A DNA stretch of 64,000 nucleotides. It comes from Siphonodentalium dalli (taxonomy: Eukaryota; Mollusca; Scaphopoda; Gadilida; Siphonodentaliidae). This document shows, in pieces, positions 45,515-56,470 of this stretch. The stretch spans positions 62,507,897 to 62,571,896 of the forward strand of contig CP136063.1 of the NCBI GenBank assembly GCA_032622095.1. Direction: 5' to 3'. The position numbers and the translations under genes were made by a program. Numbering within the stretch: the first letter of the stretch is position 1; the number at the start of each line of letters is the position of its first letter. The notes beneath the pieces were generated by a model. It ran no database searches and was not told the origin of the DNA. It was given only the letters and a program-made list of their open reading frames with translations.

Positions 45515-45676
45515 CTGTCTATAATCTTTTTGAAAAGATGACTGGGATCGATGTCCTGGTATGGATCCTTTTCTTTCGCCTCCTTCTGGTAATGGAGTTT
45601 GTCGCCTTGTGCCACTTCCCTCCATTGTTGCGACATATCAGATATCCAACTACCAAAAGGCTGTCCATCCCTTTGG
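45515..45676 (-). CDS. Candidate exon with HMG-box-like second half
   Basis: The minus-strand frame reads SQRDGQPFGSWISDMSQQW, then REVAQGDKLHYQKEAKEKDPY. The W...M...W..V...DK..Y...A pattern is that of helices 2-3 of an HMG box (DNA bending). The donor CAG|GTTTGTGG is plausible. The acceptor (AAAAAG|CC) is weak and lies at the edge of a repeat insertion that starts near 45685. The call rests on this one pattern. Confidence 0.35.
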
Positions 45677-45684
45677 CTTTTTAT

Positions 45685-46520
45685 GTGTACCCATACCATA
45701 GTATGGTACACATAGTGCCGACGTCCGGATTGACCACTCGTCGTTCGTCTGTCTGTCTGTCTGTATGTCCGTCTGTCCGTAGACACTTTATGAGTAATGT
45801 GATAACTCAAACATTTTCTCAAATTTTTTTATTTGGGTTTCTCAACCCAAAATACAGATCGAGTTCGAATTTGTGTTTGATCCGAGTTTTTGTTGCAGAG
45901 TTATGGCCCTTTTTCAACTTAGAATTCACTCATTCTGTCATAACTCAAACATTTTTTTATCTGATTGGAACCAAATTTGGTATGTGAGTTTCAGAGCCCA
46001 AAATACAGATCGAGTTCAAACATGGGTTTGATCCGATTTATTTTAAAGTAATTATGACCCTTTTAAAAAAAAATTAAATCCAATGCTATAACCGAAGTAT
46101 TTTTTGTCCGATTGTGTTCATATTTTATATGTAGGTTTATGAAGAAACACCCCTCACCTGTATAGTTTGGTATTGATTGGTTGATTGGTTTAGAAAATAT
46201 TTAACCCTTTTATACACACATGCTATCCAATGCAATAAGTTGAACATATTTCTCTGATCTGCCTCATATTTCTTACCTAGGCTTTTCTTAGCACGTTCTT
46301 CGTCTGTATGGTTTTTGGTATTGTTTAATTAACCCTTTTCACTCTTATGTTTACTTACAATTCATCCAAGCTTCTATGACTCAAAACATTTTTCATCTGA
46401 TCAACACCAAATTCGGTATATGAATTTACCACCCCTAAATACAGATCGAGTTCGAATATGGGTTTGATCCGATATATTTTAACAGAGTTATGACCCTTTA
46501 TAAATCAAGTAATTACTGCT
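45685..46520 (+). repeat. Helentron/HINE-like repeat with gtctgtctg core
   Basis: It begins with a hairpin ('tgtgtacccataccatagtatggtacaca') followed by 'cgtcgttcgtctgtctgtctgtctgtatgtccg'. Several 'cagatcgagttcgaat..ttgatccgat..agttatggccc' blocks follow. It has the same architecture as 5383-5805. The right end is unclear, and further blocks continue to about 46500. Confidence 0.55.
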
Positions 46521-47780
46521 GGGAGTTTGAAGAGAACATCCCACAGACCATGTGTGTTATTGAAATGAGTTAATTATCACTATGGACATTAGATACCACA
46601 TGCTATAAAGCCTGATAGTGGTACCACTGGTTGGCATTGTTTATCAGATGTCAAACTTTGATTGATGACTGGTGGAGTTCTGTTTTCTGTGCAATATTAA
46701 GTTAAACCCTTTGTTGAAACAGGTTCATTACATTTATAGTTAATGTACACACTATATGACACCTATTCTAAAATAATAAATAGGAATAGCCCATTGTTAC
46801 TTTGTAGGGATGTTTTACAGACATTGTTGTTTACAGACACTGTTGTTTTATCTTGGAAAAAAATTAATCCACACATCTTAGTTCCATGATATGATGTCAT
46901 TTAAAATGATTAACCCTCTCCACACATCATATGGTTTTGATGCTTTTTATTTGATCATTCTTTTATTTTATGTCCAGGTTGATGGCGATCCACTTTTGAT
47001 TTGCATGGATTTGGGATTAAAATTAAACTATTCCATAGACACATATTATGCGATAGACAGATATAATATTATCCCTTTCACTTTGGGCCAGGTTCAGTAA
47101 GGGATTTAATAAATCACCAATTGAATATTAGAGGAAATGTCTTATTTTGAAATTCCCTCAATTGCGTTTGGGCTCCAGGATAATATTAATGGTGCTGGTA
47201 TTCTTGAGACTGACTTAATTTCTAAATCCAATGACATGCTCTTTATACACTATTTTGTGTTTATCAGTTCATTAGTTTGGGTAAGATTAACCCCATTCTA
47301 TCCAATTTGATAACTCAAAAATTTCCATTGATTATGTTTATAGTTCTTGGCATAGTTGACGATAACACGCCCCTAACCTGCAAAGTGAGGGTCATTTGGT
47401 TTATTTGCTTAAAATATTAACATCCTCCACCAATCCTGTTGACACAATGTGATAAATAAATATTTTTCACACAATCACGATATAATGTGTGAATTGTTGA
47501 AACTTTTGAACTCATTAAAAGATTGGTGTAAAGATTTATAAAATTTATGAAAATATCTAATCGCTATCGCCAAGGTATGGGTTAAACATCTGCCGATCGT
47601 GATCGGCCTCTCGTTTTCTCTAAAAAGGAGAAATAAATTCAGAAGATATACATGTAGCATACCTAAATTATATGTATACAGTATTTTTGAGATACCTCCT
47701 CTGACATAGCCATGGGAAAATCTTATTTCTATACTGGCATTCATAATGAAGGTTTAACTTCATTAACTTGACTGGTGGTT
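46520..47780. other. No recognisable gene
   Basis: AT-rich sequence with scattered short open frames and no domain-like sequence or convincing splice-bounded exon. Confidence 0.4.
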
Positions 47781-47784
47781 TAAC

Positions 47785-48036
47785 TTGACTGGATCTTCCT
47801 GAAATTTTGTAAAAACTCTTTGCCAATACAATTACATTCTCTTATATATGCAAATCTGTCATAGGGAGCCTTGCATATATAAGAGAATGCATTGGCCTAA
47901 CAATATTTAACTTGACCGTGTAAGCCAGTGCATTCTCTTATATATACTAGTATGAGGCTCCCTATGGATCCTCACATATATAAGAGAATGCACTAGCACA
48001 GGGACTTCAATGCTGCTCGCTCCCATCACGAAAGGG
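47785..48036. mobile_element. TTAA MITE family A, one end decayed
   Basis: The right end is CATCACGAAAGGG-TTAA (48024-48040). The left end has lost its terminus but keeps 'cttcctgaaattttg', shared with the element at 1907-2360. Two 'cattctcttatatatgc..gcatatataagagaatg' palindromes lie at 47838-47897 and 47930-47992. Confidence 0.65.
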
Positions 48037-48538
48037 TTAAAGGTATGGTTGCCACTGGTTGGTTATCAATTTCATTACTCAAGAGTGACTCATCAGTCTG
48101 ACCTTGACATTCGCCAACAGCACGTGTCCAAGAAAGACGACTCTACTAAAAGTGCAATACTCTATATTATTGGGTCAATGAAGCGCACCCCCATTAAATT
48201 TAGTCAGGCGATGTATAACATATTTTACTAACAATAGAAAGCAAGTATGATTTTGCGTTGTGAAAGACAAGTTGAATGTTTCAATAAAAGTTTTTTTCCG
48301 GAGACCGGAGCTACCAGAAATAATTTTATACTGCAGACAGGTCTCAGGTCTGCTCACAGTTGATGCATGACACGTGCTGTCGCATGCAGATTAGGACATG
48401 GTGACTGATAAATAATTCAAAACTGCAATAAACCATAATGGATATAACCATACAACCTTGAATGACACATAATCCACCTATACACAACTAAAATGCACCG
48501 AAATATGCTCTGCGGTTTGCCATCTTACCCGCAAAATT

Positions 48539-48616
48539 GTCTGCTATACTTTGAATGTTCACATTGTCCATTAGCTCCTTTTGAATTATCGCAAACATCA
48601 TGTCATTAAGGTGCCC
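48539..48616 (-). CDS. Candidate exon cut by a hAT-type terminus
   Basis: The minus-strand frame reads GHLNDMMFAIIQKELMDNV then NIQSIADNFAG and ends at a good donor (CGGG|GTAAGATG, using the GT at 48537-48538). Its upstream edge meets the CAGCGAGATGGAATTC terminus at 48617, so the exon is either truncated by that insertion or begins there. The family is unknown. Confidence 0.35.
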
Positions 48617-48910
48617 CAGCGAGATGGAATTCATGAATGTTCATCATTGGTTCATGAAATAGGTTCAGGAACTTAATTCATTAACTGTTCATGAACCAAG
48701 TTCATGAACATTCATGAACTTGTTTAATGAACTTATCAAGAATTTCATGAATCAATTATGATGACGAAATTTTCATGAATCAATTCTGATGACGATATTT
48801 TCATGAATGAATTCTGATGATGAAATTTTCATGAATCAATGATAATTTATTCTGATTATGAAATTTTCATGAACCTCTTGTGAATTTCATGAATCAATTC
48901 TGATTATGGT
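48617..48910. mobile_element. hAT-type terminus and TCATGAATCA subrepeats
   Basis: It begins CAGCGAGATGGAATTCATGAA (CAGNG-type hAT terminus). It continues as an array of 'attttcatgaatcaattctgatgacga' units (about 48745-48905) and 'gttcatgaac' palindromes. The right terminus was not found. Confidence 0.5.
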
Positions 48911-49562
48911 CATACAGATATCTATTGCAACTACTAATGTATGGAAATTGTCAATTTTATTTCAATAAACAATCAGTTTTCTTCAGCAGTTACTTAACGT
49001 AGTCATGCATTATGAATGCGACGTTGCTGTCATTTTCAAACAGTTCGCTACAAAAAATGTGACACCGACCACATGTTCATAAAATGCACTCATTTTGGGA
49101 AACAAACATTGTTTCTAATATGTACACACAATTCAAAATGAATCAAATTAATTTTTCGAATATTCACCCATAATGAAATTGGACAAAACAACTTGTTACG
49201 AGGCTATCAATTTCCGGTGAGAAGTATCGTTTTTTTTTTAAATCTAAGTAAAAGTAGTCATGTGATATGCATTTGAACAGTATGTGTTCATAAAGGTGCA
49301 ATTAATCCAGATTGCTTCAAACTTGTCTTCCTTTAATTTCTTAACTGTGACTAAGTCAGTGCCATCTATCAGCACTCAAAATTAACTATGGCAAATGGGT
49401 GCCCTGATGCATGCTTATAATCAGTCTATCTTCACAACTCCATAAATCATCAAGGAAAATAACCATTGCATTTGTTTAAAGTGGGATATTGCCAAACCAT
49501 TACATGATACGAATGTATCAAAGGAGAATAAAGAAATGAGATGGGCATCACACTTAATGCCT

Positions 49563-49692
49563 GGTGAATTACTGGTATCTGAACAAAGCATTTCCACAAT
49601 TACTTGTATCTGAACAAAGCATTTCCACAATTACTGGTATCTGAACAAAGCATTTCCACAATTACTGGTATCTGAACAAAGCACTTCCACAG
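49563..49692. repeat. ~32-bp tandem repeat, four units
   Basis: The unit 'tactggtatctgaacaaagcatttccacaatt' is repeated from 49570 with minor changes ('acttgt', 'gcactt'). Confidence 0.8.
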
Positions 49693-49886
49693 GATATTCT
49701 TGGTGCAGTGATTATTTTGTATTAGGCTTGTCATATGTTGAAACTAACAGCCGAAAAAGCATAGCATGAAGTGAACAGGTGTCCCATATTCTATACCTTT
49801 CTAGAAAACGTGGACAATTGGTTCTGACTTGTCCCGGCAAAAAATTCAAATGTGACAGAAGAAATTCAAATTAAGGTGGTATACTA

Positions 49887-50018
49887 TCGACATGTACATA
49901 TGACATTAATCCGAGCTTCCTCGATGTAAAGCTAAACTCTCTGCTGACTTTAAAGTAAAGTCAGCAGAGCGGTGTAGCTTTACATCGAGGAAGCTCAGAT
50001 TAATATGACATGTGTAAA
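49887..50018. mobile_element. Foldback palindrome (~58-bp arms)
   Basis: 'catatgacattaatccgagcttcctcgatgtaaagct..tctgctgacttt' is followed within a few bases by its near-perfect inverse 'aaagtcagcagagc..agctttacatcgaggaagctcagattaatatgacatg'. It is a compact hairpin-forming element; flanking duplications were not resolved. Confidence 0.75.
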
Positions 50019-50058
50019 CAGCAATTTGACAGGTGACAATAGGTCTCATGAAGTTAAT

Positions 50059-50565
50059 TCACTTGAAAACCGAATGTCCAAGATTATTTGGCATTCTGGA
50101 AATAAATTTATCATTAGTATCATCTTTCACATTAATAAACCATAGGCTTTCAACCAGTTCAACTGCACGAATAAGTTCGAACGCACTGCACCGTTTGGCA
50201 ATACCCATGAGATGTCTACCTGCTGATAAATCACGAATGCCCCAACCATACACTAAGGGGAATGCAACAGCATACACATGTTGAGACTCTTGGTGTAAAA
50301 CATAATATTTCACATCAACAGCTGTTTGCTTTGTTGTAAGAAATGTATGACAAACACGTCTCTTCATTCTTGAATAGCTCTCGGAATAACACTTTCTGCC
50401 ATACACCGTTATGCGATTGACTTTCTTGATTTCAGATTTATTTGCATTCAACTTGCAAAGAATTTCATGCATATATTCATCCTCCTTCAGTTCCAACAAG
50501 GCTCCTGCTACTTTGCAATTCATTGTAGTTTTCATATTTTTCCAATTCCTGGCATTATCAAACAA
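50059..50565 (-). pseudogene. Tnp2/CACTA-like transposase, C-terminal region
   Basis: An open minus-strand frame (NKSEIKKVNRITVYGRKCYS..YSRMKRRVCHTFL..) follows the transposase ORF at 50607-51509 after a frame break. Its pattern matches the C-terminal portion of the fragment at 848-1576, so the two describe the same domain in two family members. The bridging sequence at 50566-50606 is read in another frame and includes a stop. Confidence 0.45.
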
Positions 50566-50606
50566 AGGTGTGTTGTTCCGTAATGAAGTTTAAGGTTCCC
50601 TGAGTT

Positions 50607-51509
50607 TCATTGCCAGTTCCATGGACAGTTTGTTTTCAACATTTCATTGCAGTCCTCAAATGGGAAACAGCTCCAGTTCCACAATGGTCCCAAATATCGC
50701 ACATATTCAACTAAATGGAGTCCTATATTATGGATGTTCAACCCACAAGAACCCTCAGAGTATAAGGCACTGAACTCTTTGAAAAATTCATTCAGTAGCT
50801 GCTCTGCTCTTTGTAGCTCTGTTTGTGTGATATTATCACCAAGATGGAGATATATTCCCTCGGACAACAACATGAATTGCTGCAGATATTTGTCCTTCAG
50901 AACTCCTTTCAGAACTGGTGCAGCATAATACAGAAGCCAGGCCTGCAATTCTGTGGCTTTGAAGTTCGAGTAGTTCTTTTCCAAATCACGCCGCAGTCTT
51001 TCCATGTATTGTGGAGGTTGTACAGAGTTGAGCCTCTTGGATAATGTCTTCATCTTATCACCAATGAAGTAATCTTTCTTGCTTTCAGTTGGAGAAACCC
51101 ATTTGTATAGTAGTGTCTTGGTGGAACCCAGCAATACAGCGTGCATATTATCAGGAGGTGATCCAATTACAACATATAAGTACTCCAGATCTGTCAGTGC
51201 AAAGGAGCCTCTGAAGCCTTTCATTACAACATCAAAGTACTCCAGATCTGTCAGTGCAGAGGAGCCTCTGAAGCCTTTCATTACAACATCAAAGTACTCC
51301 AGATCTGTTAGTGCAGAGGAGCCTCTGAAGCCTTTCATTACAACATCAAAGTACTCCAGATCTGTTAGTGCAGAGGAGCCTCTGAAGCCTTTCATTACAA
51401 CATCAAAGTACTCCAGATCTGTTAGTGCAGAGGAGCCTCTGAAGCCTTTCATTACAACATCAAAGTACTCCAGATCTGTCAGTGCAGAGGAGCCTCTGAA
51501 GCCTTTCAT
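50607..51509 (-). pseudogene. Tnp2/CACTA-like transposase core with 57-bp coding repeat
   Basis: The frame starts inside a tandem array of a 19-residue unit (MKGFRGSSALTDLEYFDVV, six copies) and runs into PPDNMHAVLLGSTKTLLYKW, then PPQYMERLRRDLEK, LQAWLLYYAAPVLKGVL, SGLNIHNIGLHLVE-type sequence and YLGPLWNWSCFPFEDCNEML. These match the conserved block of animal Tnp2/EnSpm-type transposase proteins (D.MHAVLLG, PP..R.PR.L, W..E...WLLYY, N.H...HL, GPLW..SCFPFE). The family then has HGTQ/HGTGN; here HGTGN is present but in a different frame, so the gene is frameshifted at about 50617. The expanded unit is the family segment just before the D.MHAVLLG motif. Confidence 0.65.
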
Positions 51510-51893
51510 TACAACATCAAAGTACTCCAGATCTGTTAGTGCACTCTCAAGCCTTTCATTACAACATCAAAGTACTCCAGATCTGTCAGTGCAGAGGAGC
51601 CTCTGAAGCCTTTCATTACAACATCAAAGTACTCCAGATCTGTTAGTGAAGAGGAGCCTCTGAAGCCTTTCATTACAACATCAAAGTACTCCAGATCTGT
51701 CAGTGCAGAGGAGCCTCTGAAGCCTTTCATTACAACATCAAAGTACTCCAGATCTGTTAGTGCACTCTCAAGCCTTTCATTACAACATCAAAGTACTCCA
51801 GATCTGTCAGTGCAAAGGAGCCTATGAAGCCTTTCATTACAACATCAAAGTACTCCAGATCTGTTAGTGCAGAGGAGCCTCTCAAGCCTTTCA
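51171..51893. repeat. 57-bp minisatellite born in transposase coding DNA, 13 units
   Basis: Units start 'ctccagatctgt(c/t)agtgcagagg' at about 51183, 51240, 51297, 51354, 51411, 51468, 51525, 51575, 51632, 51689, 51746, 51796 and 51853. Eleven are 57 bp, an exact multiple of three. Two (from 51525 and 51746) lack 7 bp and shift the frame. The array continues beyond the open frame at 50607-51509 up to 51893. Confidence 0.92.
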
Positions 51894-51916
51894 CACGCTT
51901 TTTATCCGTCGCCTTT

Positions 51917-52618
51917 TTAGCTCACCTGAGACGAAGTCTCCGGTGGAGCTACAGTCATCACTCCTCGTCCGTCGTCTGTCCATCCGTCAACAATTCTTTG
52001 AACATCTTCTCCTCTGCAAACGGAAGACCAAATTGGTTCATATTTGGTGTGGATGTTCCCTAGGTGACTCTCATTCAGATTTGTTCAAATGATGTCACTG
52101 GGTCAAATAGTTGCGAAGCCAGGGCCATAACTCTATTCCTCCATAGTAATTCTTACAACGACTTCTTGTTCAGAACCATTGGGCCGATTTAGCTAATATT
52201 TGGTATGGAGGGTCCTTGGGTGACTGGTGTTCAGATTTGTTCAAATGAGGTCACCCGGTCAATTAGTTGAGAAACCAGGGCCATAACTCATAGTAATTCT
52301 TACAATGACTTCTTCTAAAAAAATATTTGGCCGATTTAGCTTATATTTGGTGCAGAGAGACCTTGGGTGACTGGGGTTCAGATTTGTTCAAATGGGGTCA
52401 CTGGGTCAAATAGGGGCAGAGCTAGGGACATAACTTTAAAAACAAAAAAATTAATTTTTGCATTTTGACCTTTAAGTTTTGTTTAGGACACATCACAGCC
52501 TCATATTTCTTACCTAGATTTTTCTTAGCATGTTCTTCATTTGTATGGATTTTGGTATTGTTTATTTAACCCCTTCCACTCTTGTTTTGATATAGAATTC
52601 ATCCAAGACAGGATCTGA
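51917..52618 (+). repeat. Helentron/HINE-like repeat (tagctcacctgag type)
   Basis: It begins 'tagctcacctgagacgaagtctccggtggagct', a hairpin, followed by 'cgtccgtcgtctgtccatccgtc'. Three copies of a ~130-bp block follow ('gggccgatttagctaatatttggt..ggtgactgg..cagatttgttcaaatg'). This family is common in molluscs. The body runs up to the hAT-like ORF, whose 3' end it appears to have replaced. Confidence 0.6.
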
Positions 52619-52890
52619 TCAACACCAAATTTGGTATATGAATTTTTGTTGATTAACTTGATCAGACAGTAATTTCGTAAAGTGTGGAGCAATGCCGAAA
52701 CAGGCTAAGTATGCAGTTTTTTTTTCACCGCAGGTAAATCTTTTTACGATTTCGCTATCAGGAAACATTGCTTTAAACAGGTGATCTATTTGTTCATTTG
52801 ATTTGTATGACTGATGGTTAGCTATTGAATGTAAAGTCCATAGTATTTCTGACTTCAGGAATTCATGCTTGTTGATAAGAAATGTGTTAG

Positions 52891-52927
<37 letters not shown>

Positions 52928-53272
52928 GCTGTTAGTGCTAATGTTAGTGTTACCAGTACTAGAAGTTGAACTTGTTGAAGGCACTGAGCTGGTTGCAGTT
53001 GTTCCTGTTGCATGATTTGGTCCTCTGGAAGAACTCTGGAAGAATGAGCTCAGACAGGACCCAGTTCTCAATTTTAACTTCGCAATATGTTTGGTCCCTG
53101 CTGCATGACTTTTCACACCGTTCTCGCCCATGTTGCCAATGTCAAATGTTTTTTCACAAGTTTTACATTTTGCACAATGTCTATCATCGACAACCGGAGC
53201 CAGCCACTCTGTAAATTCAAGTTTATTTACCCACGAATTCTGGAACACGCATTCTCCGCGTGGGGCTGGCAT
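52619..53272 (-). pseudogene. BED-finger hAT-like protein, N-terminal 218 residues
   Basis: I take the ATG at 53272 (MPAPRGECVFQNSWVNKLEF) rather than the upstream TTG. Residues about 34-62 form a C..C..x..H....H zinc finger (CAKCKTCEKTF..NMGENGVKSHAAGTKH), the BED-like finger of animal hAT-derived proteins. A threonine/serine linker follows, with a run of about 14 serines encoded by an 'act' microsatellite (52889-52927). Then come WTLHSIANHQSYKSNEQID..LFKAMFPDSEIVKRF and KTAYLACFGIAPHF. The catalytic domain is missing: the frame ends in unrelated sequence next to the 51917-52618 repeat. Confidence 0.65.
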
Positions 53273-53549
53273 TGTAATATGTGCCCCAAACGGCACTAGC
53301 AAGTTTGAAAGGATATTGCCCCGAAGAAACAATCACGATGTCAGATGCGACCTTGAATTTACTGCCCGGAAGCGGATACACTTATAACCGGTGAACCGGT
53401 GCTGAAATAATAAGCCCAGTTATCCAGGAGTATCCAGTATAGACCAAAAAACGATTGTTTTTCCATGGGTTTCCAGAATCTGGAATTACTGGGGATAGTT
53501 TTCCAGTATAATCTAGTTTCCAGGAGGGGTGTGCGAACCCTGTGTCATT

Positions 53550-53990
53550 ATTCCCCGCCAAATTGAAATTTTGCGGGGGATATAGGAATGGGTTCCATCC
53601 GTCCATCTGTCCTTCCGTCCCGAATTTGTAAAGAGTCATATCTTGAACAAATGTCAACGGATTTCAAAGAGATTTGGTATATGACCTCATCTGACCATTA
53701 CCTAGTATGAGTACACAAGCCAGGTCCGGCCGGATATTTTTACCGGAGTTATTCGACTTTGTTTATTATTTTTGTCAAATTTAGACATCACAGGGCTCAT
53801 TTCCACAAATCTCAACGGATTTCAAAGATATTTTGTATATGAGTTCACCTGACCATTACCTAGAATGAGTTCGCAAACCAGGTCTTGGCTGGATATTTTA
53901 AGTAGACTTTTTCAACGAGTCACACGGCTCATTTTGGGGTCATTCGGCCATAAAACTCGATCTTAGCGGTGCTACATAATACTGCTAAAC
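53550..53990 (+). repeat. HINE-like repeat (ccccgccaaattgaaattttgcgggg)
   Basis: A terminal hairpin (CCCCGCCAAATT..AATTTTGCGGGG) is followed by 'ccgtccatctgtccttccgtcc' and two ~130-bp blocks ('caacggatttcaaagagatttggtatatgac..accattacctagtatgagt'). The layout matches the other gtcc-core repeats. Confidence 0.55.
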
Positions 53991-54790
53991 TGCTAATTAA
54001 AGGCACGGGCAGCGTTCGTTGCAGAAATATTCATATTTGTTCAAATCGTCGTCAACAAAAGGAATATTAAAATTTATATATGTTTGTTCATATGCCAAAC
54101 ATAATCAGCGCGTAAATAGTATAGTGTCGCCAAGACGTACGACGGTGTATGTAAATAAGAACCTGCTTGTGTTACAGAAGTTTTGCTTCTGTTTGCATAA
54201 CACCAGCAGCCATCTTGGATTTTACTCTTTGCATGACTAAATCCTTTTGCACACCCTACACAGTCCATATATTAATCTTGATATTGATCTACTAGATGGA
54301 AGCTATCAAATGTTTTTGAATTTCATTGGACATAGCCATCAGCAGCCATGCTGGATTTTACTTTACATATCTCTTCAAGTTGATAATTTAGCATTACATA
54401 GATCTTTCAACTTTCCGCATTCCTAATTGCTCCATTGACTGTAACCAGGGTTTCCGCCAAGGGGAAATTAATGAGTCCGTATTGGGGAAATACTTAACCG
54501 TTTTAACACGAGGGGACGACCATGGTTTGTCCCGTCGGGCGAATATTTTGTTATTTGACACTGAAAAGTGGCAATTTCCTTGCACCTGAGTGTCCCACAA
54601 AGCAATCCAAAGCTACGTATATTACGCAAGTCGATCATTTAATCATAATTAAATCATATAATTAATCATGTAATTACGCACGTAAGACTGCCATCTGATT
54701 GAAGACTATATCAAGCTACAAGTTACAGTGTTTAAAAATTTATAACTTACAATAAGATTCCGACAGGTATAATGACCCTTACCGAAATCA
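53990..54790. other. No gene; dispersed repeat fragment
   Basis: The only structure seen is a stretch at 54195-54250 ('cagcagccatcttggattttactctttgcatgactaaa..ttttgc') that recurs near 59525-59575 and marks a dispersed repeat. Confidence 0.45.
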
Positions 54791-55007
54791 TTAGCCATAT
54801 GTTAGCCATTCTTTAGCACTCGGAAGAGAAGGAATGATGGCTTACTGATGGTTAGTAGTTTTCAGAGGATATGGATGGCTAATGCAAAATTTAGCCATCG
54901 AGGCTAGGTGATGGCTAGATGATGGCTTATTAGCCATCGCTTAGCCCTCCTATAGGCCGAAATATTTAAATGAGCTAAGCCATCGCTTAGCCCTCGATGG
55001 ATGGATG

Positions 55008-55188
55008 GCTAGTAGGCCGATGGCTAGTAGGCCGATGGCTTGTAAGCTGATGGCTAGTAGGCCGATGGCTAGTAGGCCGATGGCTAGTAAGCCGATGGCT
55101 AGTAGGCCGATGGCTAGTAAGCCGATGGCTAGTAGGCCGATGGCTAGTAAGCCGATGGCTAGTAGGCTGATGGCTAGTAAGCCATCGG
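55008..55188. repeat. 15-bp tandem repeat, 12 units
   Basis: 'gatggctagtaggcc' alternates with 'gatggctagtaagcc' in near-regular fashion. The unit is a multiple of three, so it reads open (MASRP/MASKP), but there is no sign that this is a gene. Confidence 0.9.
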
Positions 55189-55553
55189 ATTGTTAGCCCT
55201 GGACATTTAGTGATGGCTTAGGATTGCTATGTTATATAACTTGCTTCAGGAGGAATAACTCTTTGGCATCATCTATTTAAGAATGAATTATCTTTACAAT
55301 AATATGTTATATCATAAAAATAATAAAAATAATAAAACAACATATTTAACAATGTCCATTATTTTTGTTATCTTTTGCCAAGTTTTCATCATAAATACAG
55401 TGGAAACGATTTACAATTGTATCACTGGACACACGTACTGCATGGTATCTGGAATCATGCAACATCTTCACATTAGGCTGGGCCAGCCAAAGATTTCTGC
55501 AGATTTTTGTCAAAATTCAAAAGAAAATAGTCTGGTCAAGATAGATCTTTTAA

Positions 55554-55750
55554 CCCTTCCAATATGAGAACTATATATGCTGGTGCAGCATTAAAGAACC
55601 TGGTTCCAGCTGAATTCTCTTATATATGCGAGTTTCCCATCTATAGGGATCAAGCCTTGCGTATATAAGAGAATTTACTGGCTAGCTAGAGAATATTATT
55701 GCATTGGTACAGGATTTTCAAAAAATTTCAAGAAGCTCCCATCGGAATGG
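55554..55750. mobile_element. TTAA MITE family A
   Basis: TTAA-CCCTTCC (55550-55560) and GGAATGG-TTAA (55744-55754) flank 'ggtgcagcattaa', one 'ttctcttatatatgcgag..gcgtatataagagaa' palindrome and 'acaggattttc', all shared with 1907-2360. Confidence 0.75.
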
Positions 55751-56470
55751 TTAAATATGAATATGTTTTTTTCAAGATGTTTAATGTGTCATATCATGCC
55801 CAATAAATTAGAAAATATAGTGCTGAGGATTGTACTTACCAATTTCCAGATTAATTTGTATATATCTTAGTGGCAGCAGGTTATTTCACAACTTTTAAAA
55901 TTAGCAGGCTCAGCTATCTTGAAGCCATTACAGTTCTAGTCCAATGAATCTCAACTAAAGAAATCACAAGTTTATAAGACTGCTAAGAACATAAGTGTAA
56001 AAAATACTGGAACAACAAACTTGAGCAGTGAATATATAGACTAGCAGTTACAATTCAAATGTAGTTGAGTACAATATCCCAGGATGCATCTATGCAGCCT
56101 CTATCTGGTTGGACCAACATATGGCAGCCATATGTCAGGTCTATGGCAGTCTCATGAGAGCAGGTCTCCTAACCATTAATATGACTTTCGTGAAGGCTAA
56201 TAACATTCGAATGTTAAAAATTCTCCAGTCTGATGGTTATCGAATAAATTCTTAACCACCAGTAATGATGGCTAGTGAATATAATTCCATGTTGTTAGCC
56301 ATCCACTAACCATCACCTTGGCCATCACCAGAAATTCTTCCTGATTGGATGGCTATCTAAGCCATCACACCCCTTCTTATTCTTCATGAGTGCTAATATA
56401 ACTATAGTGATGGTTTATCTTAGCCATCATTGGTCTCTGATGGCTAAGCGAGGGCTTAAGGATGGCTTAA

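Larger units (their letters stand above)
54795..56466. mobile_element. Foldback-like element with AGCCATC subrepeat arms
   Basis: The left arm (54795-55215) and right arm (56260-56465) are both packed with 'gatggctaag/agccatc' words in inverted relation, and 'tagcactc..gaaga..aagg' occurs near both outer parts (about 54812 and, inverted, 56370-56400). The left arm includes a 15-bp array. The ~1 kb centre has no recognisable gene and hosts a TTAA MITE at 55554. Long subrepeat-built inverted arms fit foldback elements. Confidence 0.5.

Noticed and set aside
55005-55196. 63-aa ORF of MASRP/MASKP repeats
   Set aside because: This is a direct reading of a 15-bp tandem repeat inside the arm of a foldback-like element. 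There are no flanking exon signals.
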